From an uncultured SAR202 cluster bacterium (GTDB lineage Bacteria > Chloroflexota > Dehalococcoidia > Lucifugimonadales > Lucifugimonadaceae), in NCBI GenBank assembly GCA_902620405.1, contig CACNIC010000001.1, positions 1-64,000 of the forward strand: a stretch of DNA of 64,000 nt. The letters are read 5' to 3'. Position 1 is the stretch's first letter, and each line of letters starts with the position of its first letter. The position numbers were made by a program, and so were the translations under genes. The notes under the pieces are model-generated. The model saw only the letters and a list, made by a program, of their open reading frames with translations, was not told the DNA's origin and made no database searches. Positions 57,864-64,000 of this stretch are shown one piece after another.

Positions 57864-58745
57864 TTAATTTGAATTTTTTCTAACAAGGATTGAACCTAAA
57901 ATTACTAATACTGCCCCTAACAAAACTAGTAAGCCAATATTTTCACCCAAAACAACATATCCTATTATTATTCCAAATATTGGTTGAGATAAATGAATTA
58001 CGGTAACTTGAGAAGGTTTATAGTTTTTTAATAACCATATATTTACTATGAAATTAAACCCGGCAACTATAGCCCCCTGGTAAAGAATAGATAAAAGTAA
58101 AATTATAGAAAACGAATAAGGATCGTTTTCAAAAATTAAGCTTAAAAATATAAATACAATTGATCCAAAAAAAGCTTGAGCCATTAATAGTTTCATGGGA
58201 GCAATTGACTCACTTCCTTTGGCTAAAAAAATTGTTCTTACCCCCAAAAGAAAGCCCGAAGCCAAACAAAATGAGTTTCCTAAAATAAAATTTGAATTGC
58301 CGAATGAATCAAAATATGTAATTACAATACCTAAATAAGCGATCAAAACCCCTGAAAATTTTAGAGGTGTGAAATTGTCTCCTCTAATAAAAAAATGGCC
58401 AAGAGTTATTACCCATATTGGATAAGTACTATTCAAAATAACGCTAGATGAAACTGATGTTTTACTTATCCCTATATTTAAAAAAAGCAATTGCACAGAA
58501 AAAAGGACACCAAGCTGAAACAAGGGCTTAAGTTCTGATTTTGTTGGAAGTAATGAAATTTTTTTATGTCTAGACCATAAGAAAATCACAATGGCACTAA
58601 CTACAAAACGCATCCAGCCTTGCCTTATTGGGGGCGCGTAGGGAAGAGCGACTTTAAGGGCAGCTGGGTGACCACCCCACAAAAATGATAAAAGAAAATC
58701 TAAAGAAGCAGACTTGAAAGATAAGTTTTTTCTTTCTTTTTGCAC
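57864..58745 (-). CDS. EamA/DMT-family transporter
   Basis: A 293-residue drug/metabolite transporter with ten predicted helices in two EamA repeats (about 10-140 and 150-288). The second repeat ends with the usual HLSQPIFGIIIGYVVLGE pattern. Members export amino acids, sugars or vitamins; the substrate is unknown. It is the last gene of a minus-strand run and follows the class IV aminotransferase gene by 4 bp, so export of an amino acid or related metabolite is a possible link. Confidence 0.93.
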   Translation of the reverse strand: MQKERKNLSFKSASLDFLLSFLWGGHPAALKVALPYAPPIRQGWMRFVVSAIVIFLWSRHKKISLLPTKSELKPLFQLGVLFSVQLLFLNIGISKTSVSSSVILNSTYPIWVITLGHFFIRGDNFTPLKFSGVLIAYLGIVITYFDSFGNSNFILGNSFCLASGFLLGVRTIFLAKGSESIAPMKLLMAQAFFGSIVFIFLSLIFENDPYSFSIILLLSILYQGAIVAGFNFIVNIWLLKNYKPSQVTVIHLSQPIFGIIIGYVVLGENIGLLVLLGAVLVILGSILVRKNSN

Positions 58746-58749
58746 TTTT

Positions 58750-59670
58750 TTAATCTAAGTTTTTTAGATATTGATCAACAAAGTCAAATGATACAAATTT
58801 TTTGTATAGGTCTATTAATTGAGAGGTAATTGGTCCAAAAATATTTTTTCCTATTTTCTTTCCATTAAAATAAGTAACAGGGCAAATGCATAAACTTGTT
58901 GAAGTTAAAAATATTTCATCAGAATTAATCGCTTCAAAAACTTCTATGTCTTTTTCAACTAACTTTAATCCATTCTTAACTGCTAAATCAATTACAGTTT
59001 CTCTGCTTATTCCACCAAGCACGTGTTGAGACTTAGGGGTGTAAATAACTCCATTTGAAACAGTAAATATATTGCTCCCCATCCCTTCTGTTAAGTTCCC
59101 GCCCAGGTCAAGAAGAATAGCCCAAGAATCTTTATCAATTCTTTTTACTTCATTATCTCCTAAAATTAAATTTATATAATTATGTGTTTTTGCACGAGGA
59201 CTCATGCTTTGAAAAGGAGTTCTTCTTGTTGAAGGGGTCCAAACCTTTATACCAGATTCATATAAAGAAGCACGCGGTTTTAGAGGAAGTGGAGCACATT
59301 CAACAATAATTGTTGGGCCACCATCTAGGTCCCATTGTTCTCCGCCAACTTTATCAACTCCTCTTGAAATTCTCTGACCCACCCAATAGTCTTCGTCGTT
59401 TTTAATTAAATGCAAATTCTTCTCTAAAACGCCTAAGGATATGTCTACCATCTCTTTTTGAGACAAGTTTATTTGAATATCAAGATAGTTAAGAGATTTG
59501 TAAAGCCTTTCTACATGCTCCTCAATTTTGAATATTTTATGGCCAAATGTTCTTGTCATATCAAAAACGCCATCCCCATATTTAAAGCTTCTATCTCTGA
59601 AATGAACTTTTGCTTCACTTTCAGGAATAAACTTTCCATTCATGTATGTTATTCTTTCTGAGATATTCAT
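58750..59670 (-). CDS. Class IV PLP-dependent aminotransferase (BCAT/DAAT-like)
   Basis: A 306-residue fold-type IV aminotransferase. The start was moved to the ATG that overlaps the stop of the upstream VLRF1 gene (ATGA), matching the family N terminus (YMNGKFIPESEAKVHFRDRSFKYGDGV). The PLP lysine is Lys161 (SPRAKTHNYINL). The family includes branched-chain aminotransferase, D-amino acid aminotransferase and ADC lyase; the pattern is closest to BCAT-like and D-amino-acid types, and the substrate is open. Confidence 0.92.
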   Translation of the reverse strand: MNISERITYMNGKFIPESEAKVHFRDRSFKYGDGVFDMTRTFGHKIFKIEEHVERLYKSLNYLDIQINLSQKEMVDISLGVLEKNLHLIKNDEDYWVGQRISRGVDKVGGEQWDLDGGPTIIVECAPLPLKPRASLYESGIKVWTPSTRRTPFQSMSPRAKTHNYINLILGDNEVKRIDKDSWAILLDLGGNLTEGMGSNIFTVSNGVIYTPKSQHVLGGISRETVIDLAVKNGLKLVEKDIEVFEAINSDEIFLTSTSLCICPVTYFNGKKIGKNIFGPITSQLIDLYKKFVSFDFVDQYLKNLD

Positions 59671-60368
59671 GATTTTTTTACTATAGCATTTTTTGTATCT
59701 ATGTATACCCTGGAAGACCATATATTTGTTGATGCCTTGATTAAAGTTTTTGAATTATAATTTTTAAGACTAGATTTCCTTTTTAAAAATTTATCTTTGT
59801 TGAAAAAATTAAATTTAAACAAATCATTTAATACTTTTTCTTCTCCAAAAGCTAAGTAACAATGTGGATTGGCATCATGTTTATCAAAAAATTCATTTAT
59901 ATCGATTATGAATTTTTTGTAATGTTCTTCAATCCACTTTTCCCTATTTCTCTCAAACCTTCTTTGTGATTGGCCCCCAGCCTTATGCCTTCCCTTAACA
60001 TATCTGGAGCCTCTTTTTGATGCTAATATCTTCTTAAATTTAATTTTTCCTATCACCCATGAGCCAAGTTCAATAAAAAAAAGAATTATTTCTAAATCGC
60101 TTTTTATGAAATCAATTATTTCATTTAAATGAGTAAAATTTTTAGAGAAAGGGAATGGTAAAGATAGATAGATATTATAATCTGATGATTCTAGGACAAT
60201 TAGATTAGTATTGTGTAAAACCAAGGAATCAAGCGGCTTTAAATTATGAAAATCATTTGAATTATTTACTTCGATGTTAGATATTTTTTTTTGAAACTCA
60301 TTCACTGAAAATAAATCAATTAAGTTATTTCTGCTTAACCAAAAAGGTTTATCTTTTATTAAATGCAT
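59667..60368 (-). CDS. VLRF1-type (Vms1-like) peptidyl-tRNA release factor
   Basis: A 233-residue protein carrying the eRF1-like catalytic core of the acVLRF1 family. The motif GRHKAGGQSQRRFERNRE (126-143) with GGQSQ at 131-135 matches bacterial Vms1-like release factors, which free nascent peptides from peptidyl-tRNA left on stalled large ribosomal subunits. The family has been described mainly in Actinobacteria and Chloroflexi, in line with the taxonomic guess here. The N-terminal 110 residues are diverged. It is directly coupled to the enolase-superfamily gene upstream (1-bp gap) and the aminotransferase gene downstream. Confidence 0.85.
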   Translation of the reverse strand: MHLIKDKPFWLSRNNLIDLFSVNEFQKKISNIEVNNSNDFHNLKPLDSLVLHNTNLIVLESSDYNIYLSLPFPFSKNFTHLNEIIDFIKSDLEIILFFIELGSWVIGKIKFKKILASKRGSRYVKGRHKAGGQSQRRFERNREKWIEEHYKKFIIDINEFFDKHDANPHCYLAFGEEKVLNDLFKFNFFNKDKFLKRKSSLKNYNSKTLIKASTNIWSSRVYIDTKNAIVKKS

Positions 60369-60369
60369 A

Positions 60370-61527
60370 TTAATTAATATTTTCTTGAAGTAAAATTTTA
60401 TTTTTTTTAGAAAAATTAGGTACTACGCCAATGCCAATATTATTATTTAAAATATATTTTCCATTTAATATTTTTTCATTTGGGAGCACAAATTCACTTC
60501 TATCATCTAATTCAAAAACAGCATGCTCTAGTGGTAATTTAGAGGATAATGCGGAGGTTGCATGAGCACTTCCTGCAAGTGAAATTGGTCCAGATGGACA
60601 GTGAATTGAAAAACATTCTTTTGAAACTTTTTTTAGTTCTAAGCCTATCTTAATTGTTTCTTCTAATCCTCCACAATACTTAACATCAGGCATTACAATA
60701 TCTAAAATGTTTTTCTTAATTAATTCGTAAAACTTTTTTACCCCATAAAACTCTTCTCCACCTACTAACTTCCCGTCAATCTTTGATTTTATAATTTTTA
60801 GTTCATTTGCATTTTTTATTGGATTCATTGGTTCCTCAAACCAACTAATGCCTAGAGAAAATAATTTTTTTTCAACCTTTAAAGAATCTTCGAGATCAAA
60901 TTTTGAGTGACAATCTACAAGCGCTTCGACTTCACCACTTAATTTTTTTGAAATTATTGATACATTATCAATTCCTTTTGAAACAAATTCATTATTTTTG
61001 TAATCTTCTTCACTAAATCCATCAAAGGGTGCACATTTAATTCTTTTAAAGCCCACATCTTTTGCTCGTCTTGCCATTTTTAAAAAGGATTGCGGACTCC
61101 TATCAACAGGCCCATCATTATTTGGCAAAAGAGACCTATTGATATTTGCATATAACTCAACATCTTTTAGAGGTTTACCTATTTTATATTTATTACTTAA
61201 GTACTTATTCATTGGAACGTTTTTAGTTTTAGAAAAAATATCTGAACAGGCACTCCTTAAACCGCTTATAGCAGTGTTATATGACAACGAGTCTTTCTTA
61301 TTATTTTCTAAGATATTTTTTATTTGGTTATCATCTTCAATTTCTATTACAGATAATGTTTTAATAAGCATCTTTATATTTTTTATCAATAATGACCTTT
61401 GATCATAATTAGACATTGTTATTTCAGAGTAACCCTTAATATTTTCAGTTGATATAAGCTCTAAAATTAACCAGTCAGTTTTTGCGCGAACAGGAAAAGA
61501 GTAGATATTTAATGATTTTAATTTCAT
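60370..61527 (-). CDS. Enolase-superfamily (mandelate racemase/muconate cycloisomerase) protein
   Basis: A 385-residue member. The barrel shows Lys164-x-x (IKCAPFD), metal ligands Asp205 with His207 (VDCHS), Glu231 (WFEEP) and Glu258/Glu259 (GGEEF), Lys283 (PDVKYCGG) and His309 (IHCPSGP). Lys on strand 2 together with Lys283 is like muconate cycloisomerase/dipeptide-epimerase-type sites, but the His is like the racemase group; substrate cannot be read. More diverged and more lysine-rich than the other three paralogues. It overlaps the Gfo/Idh/MocA gene by 4 bp. Confidence 0.85.
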   Translation of the reverse strand: MKLKSLNIYSFPVRAKTDWLILELISTENIKGYSEITMSNYDQRSLLIKNIKMLIKTLSVIEIEDDNQIKNILENNKKDSLSYNTAISGLRSACSDIFSKTKNVPMNKYLSNKYKIGKPLKDVELYANINRSLLPNNDGPVDRSPQSFLKMARRAKDVGFKRIKCAPFDGFSEEDYKNNEFVSKGIDNVSIISKKLSGEVEALVDCHSKFDLEDSLKVEKKLFSLGISWFEEPMNPIKNANELKIIKSKIDGKLVGGEEFYGVKKFYELIKKNILDIVMPDVKYCGGLEETIKIGLELKKVSKECFSIHCPSGPISLAGSAHATSALSSKLPLEHAVFELDDRSEFVLPNEKILNGKYILNNNIGIGVVPNFSKKNKILLQENIN

Positions 61528-62714
61528 TTTTTTCTAAATTTGGAATACTTAGTAGATCTTTCAAATTCATTTATATTTATTTTTTCTCCCCCTAAGCTTG
61601 CCGAAACATTCGCAGCTAAAACAGCAGACAAAGAATTTATAGAGCTCTCAAAAGAGTTATTTCTTAATTCAGGCTTATCCTCAACAATTGATTTAATAAA
61701 ATTTTCAGATATTTTTTTTGTATTTGCCTGGCCCATTGGGTCATTATGTGGCCCTTTAGCAATAATATTTTCAATTTCTTCTTTTTTATAAATATTATTA
61801 TTTTTAAAGTGTTCCCTTCCTAAATTAATGTCATAATCATCACTCCCTAATCCGTACACTTTCAAATCTTTTTCAAACTTAATCATGGACTTTGTTGTTA
61901 AAATATAATCGTATCTTTCCATAAAAAATACACCAGCTGGTTTAGTTAAGGTTAAATTAGCTATTCCGCCCTTTTTTAAACCATATGAAACATGATAGGC
62001 GATGGGATTGTCTCCCTCTTTTTCTTGTAAATGTATTGGCCTTTCAACATAATTTGCAGATACCCATTCAATTTCATCATTTGTCCAATATCTCATTAAA
62101 TCAGTTTGGTGAATACCTGCTTCAACCATTGATGTGCCTGACCATTTTCTATCAGCTGTCCATATTCTATCTTGTGGGCCATCATTTTTATTTATAATAG
62201 TGTGCTTTACTCCATGAGTTTCAACCGCACCACAATTAATCATCATAATAGAAGATACTTCTTTGTCAGATAAATAGGCCCTTACTTTTGAATACCATGT
62301 ATCGTATTCCATTTGAAATCCACAAATAGAAGGAACATTATTTTTTTCAATTGCTTCTGCCATAGGAAATACTTCATCTAAAAATAAACTTTGAGGTTTT
62401 TCAGCAAAAATTGCTATTCCTTTATCAGCAGCAAAAATTATTTCATTTTTATGCTGGTTTGGGGGTATTACAAACCAAATTGCATCGACATTAACAGAGT
62501 CAACCATCTCATTAAATTTATTGAAATATTTAACTCCTTTTTCATCATAATTGGGAACATAAGATTTAATCTTCTCGTTATCTAAATTTTCTTTAAATGG
62601 GTCAACTAAAGCTTGAATTGAAATTAATTCCTCATCTTTTAAATCTGATAAAGCTTGCAAATGCTGAAGACCTCTTTGCCCAACACCAACTAAAGCAATT
62701 TTTAATTTTTTCAT
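61524..62714 (-). CDS. Gfo/Idh/MocA-family oxidoreductase
   Basis: NAD(P)-dependent sugar or inositol dehydrogenase-like protein of 396 residues. N-terminal Rossmann motif GVGQRGLQHL (10-19), the EKP motif (Glu105-Lys106-Pro107) and a later catalytic His in VEAGIHQTDLMRYW, followed by the C-terminal alpha/beta dimerisation domain. Substrates of the family are sugars, inositols and their acids. It sits between an enolase-superfamily enzyme and a KDG-kinase gene with overlapping stops, so a sugar-acid pathway is likely. Confidence 0.93.
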   Translation of the reverse strand: MKKLKIALVGVGQRGLQHLQALSDLKDEELISIQALVDPFKENLDNEKIKSYVPNYDEKGVKYFNKFNEMVDSVNVDAIWFVIPPNQHKNEIIFAADKGIAIFAEKPQSLFLDEVFPMAEAIEKNNVPSICGFQMEYDTWYSKVRAYLSDKEVSSIMMINCGAVETHGVKHTIINKNDGPQDRIWTADRKWSGTSMVEAGIHQTDLMRYWTNDEIEWVSANYVERPIHLQEKEGDNPIAYHVSYGLKKGGIANLTLTKPAGVFFMERYDYILTTKSMIKFEKDLKVYGLGSDDYDINLGREHFKNNNIYKKEEIENIIAKGPHNDPMGQANTKKISENFIKSIVEDKPELRNNSFESSINSLSAVLAANVSASLGGEKININEFERSTKYSKFRKK

Positions 62715-63250
62715 TTTTTAACCTCGGTTTGTTTAAATATATTTTTTCTAAAAATATACAACGGACCAAGAAATATCGCTAAAAAAATGATGCTGAATAA
62801 ATAAAATGAAATTGAAAAGGGGCTTGTTTCCCTGTTTCTGTCTAATAAATTAATTTGAAAGTTTATAGACTCCTCTTTGCCATATGAATCAGTTATAAAC
62901 ATGTCAAAATACCATAATCCACTTTTTTCTAAATCAAAAACACACTTATAAATTTTTGGTTTTTGATTTGAACTAAGAGCGTATGTTTGAAATTTTTCTT
63001 CATGGAGATTTGCAATTAAGAGTAATTTTATATTTTGTGGCGCTTCCTTAAATTCAATTTCTAAGTCAAGATACCCAACCTTAGGGTCGGAAGGAAAATA
63101 TATATTTACAGAATAATTTTCAGACTCTAAGTTTTCAATTATTGTTAAATGTCTATCCGCAAAAATAAAATTTATATTTGATAAAAAAAGTATAAGAGCT
63201 AATAAAAAACCAAAAAACTTATAATTATTTTTATCTTTGTACTCTCCCAC
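62711..63250 (-). CDS. Membrane-anchored protein with outer beta-domain, unknown function
   Basis: A 179-residue protein with an N-terminal membrane helix or signal (about 12-31), an outer domain rich in beta strands (about 32-140) and a second helix near the C terminus (about 147-167) before a short basic tail. It overlaps the kinase gene by 20 bp and the Gfo gene by 4 bp, so it is firmly in the operon. The layout resembles small extracytoplasmic immunoglobulin-like proteins, but no diagnostic motif was recognised. Confidence 0.7.
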   Translation of the reverse strand: MGEYKDKNNYKFFGFLLALILFLSNINFIFADRHLTIIENLESENYSVNIYFPSDPKVGYLDLEIEFKEAPQNIKLLLIANLHEEKFQTYALSSNQKPKIYKCVFDLEKSGLWYFDMFITDSYGKEESINFQINLLDRNRETSPFSISFYLFSIIFLAIFLGPLYIFRKNIFKQTEVKK

Positions 63251-64000
63251 TTGTGTCGCCTTTAACTATTGAATTTACTTCTGACAAAGTAACCAAATTT
63301 AAGTCACCATGAATTGTGTGAGCTAACGCTGATGAAGCAACAGCAAAATTAAGCGTATCTTCAGATGACATTCCCATAAGGTTTCCATATATTATTCCCG
63401 CGGAAAATGCATCACCTCCACCAACTCTATCTACCATATGAATTGAATATTTATTTCCAACATATATATTGCCATTATCAGAGTAAATTGCAGACCAATT
63501 ATTATCACTTGCAGAAATACTTTCTCTTAAAGTAATTCCAATTTTTTTAAATCCAAAATTATCTGAAAGTTTATTTAGCACATCTCTGTATGCATCTGGA
63601 TTAAGTTCGCCGGATGTAACATCTTGATTTTCAGCAGATACACCTAAACACTTTTCTGCATCTTCTTCATTTCCTATTGCAATATCCACATATTCCATTA
63701 ATGGCTTCATGGTTGCTTGTGCATCTTGAGGTGACCATAAATTTTTTCTGTAATTCATGTCTGCACTTACTGTTATGCCCATTTCTTTAGCAGCTTTAGC
63801 AGCCTCTAAAGTTACCTCAGCTGCGGACTTTGATAATGCTGGCGTAATACCTGTGAAATGAAACCAATCAATATCGCTAAATGCTTTTTGCCAATCAACA
63901 GTGTTAGTTTTGATATCACTTATTGAGCTTTTTGCCCTATCGTAAACAACTTTAGATGCTCGCATAGCTGCGCCATGTTCTAAAAAATATAAACCCAGTC
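63231..64000 (-). CDS. kdgK: 2-Keto-3-deoxygluconate kinase (PfkB family), 5' end beyond window
   Basis: C-terminal part of a ribokinase/PfkB sugar kinase. The frame runs to the window edge through GLYFLEHGAAMR, which matches the interior of KDG kinases, so the N terminus is outside. The catalytic base Asp is in VDRVGGGDAFSAGIIYG (anion-hole motif). The FHFTGITPALS pattern is typical for KdgK. It phosphorylates KDG to KDPG for aldolase cleavage, the common exit of the uronate and aldonate pathways coded elsewhere in this window. Not a pseudogene; simply cut by the window. Confidence 0.92.
   Translation of the reverse strand, partial: LGLYFLEHGAAMRASKVVYDRAKSSISDIKTNTVDWQKAFSDIDWFHFTGITPALSKSAAEVTLEAAKAAKEMGITVSADMNYRKNLWSPQDAQATMKPLMEYVDIAIGNEEDAEKCLGVSAENQDVTSGELNPDAYRDVLNKLSDNFGFKKIGITLRESISASDNNWSAIYSDNGNIYVGNKYSIHMVDRVGGGDAFSAGIIYGNLMGMSSEDTLNFAVASSALAHTIHGDLNLVTLSEVNSIVKGDTSGRVQR

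Noticed and set aside
63231-64000. Truncated KDG kinase pseudogene
   Set aside because: The frame is open to the window edge and the upstream codons match the family; it is cut by the window, not by mutation.

Overview
The window is an AT-rich, gene-dense piece of a small bacterial chromosome. Spacers are short and many genes overlap by 1-20 bp. No phage, CRISPR array or intact insertion sequence is visible. Gene content suggests a sunlit-ocean bacterium: a blue-tuned proteorhodopsin, a catalase-peroxidase, four enolase-superfamily (mandelate-racemase type) paralogues with other sugar-acid enzymes, very large FtsX-type permeases and a VLRF1-type ribosome-rescue factor. The best guess is an epipelagic SAR202-like member of the Chloroflexota. 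This is inference from gene content; no rRNA gene is present to confirm it.

Layout. 1-7.7 kb: small unknown and membrane proteins, a tRNA-Ala gene with a broken 5' half-copy about 1 kb upstream (a likely integration footprint), katG, the proteorhodopsin and a candidate structured RNA. 7.7-15 kb: sugar-acid enzymes (two enolase-superfamily proteins and a uronate-dehydrogenase-like SDR), MgtE, an O-methyltransferase, a HAD phosphatase, a PIG-L/LmbE deacetylase and an alpha/beta hydrolase. 15-23.5 kb: two ABC ATPases with two giant FtsX permeases. 23.5-31 kb: trpB, a lipoprotein serine protease with a Pro/Thr tether, gamma-glutamyltransferase, nitroreductase, aldehyde dehydrogenase, a UxuA-like dehydratase and a VOC protein. 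31-35.9 kb: an acetoin-dehydrogenase-type operon (acoA-acoB-acoC-acoX) ending in an inositol-monophosphatase-like gene whose real start appears to be a non-AUG codon. 36-46 kb: an information-processing block (gyrB, ybeY, dnaX, ybaB, recR, recO, uvrA). 46-52.4 kb: a rhamnonate-dehydratase-like enzyme, fmt, a divergent dnaA flanked by repeat-rich DNA (candidate origin), an Obg-family protein with a degenerate GTPase site, nadD and pyrE. 52.4-57.8 kb: lpd, a three-gene accessory cassette (2-TM protein, ParB-like protein, DUF5343 protein) with its own repeated operator-like motif, then groEL-groES. 57.8-64 kb: one long minus-strand run holding a DMT transporter, a class IV aminotransferase, a VLRF1 factor, an enolase-superfamily protein, a Gfo/Idh/MocA oxidoreductase, a membrane protein and a 2-keto-3-deoxygluconate kinase cut by the window edge.

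How the genes fit together. The dehydratases, UDH-like and Gfo/Idh/MocA dehydrogenases, UxuA-like enzyme, rhamnose mutarotase, aldehyde dehydrogenase and KDG kinase suggest catabolism of uronates, aldonates and deoxysugars from algal polysaccharide. The Aco complex (with the distant Lpd as E3) would feed C2 units to central metabolism, and the rhodopsin could supplement the proton gradient. The least-explained parts are the tRNA-Ala mini-element, the RNA after the rhodopsin, the ParB-like/DUF5343 cassette, and the divergent DnaA together with a new 8-bp repeat beside its gene.
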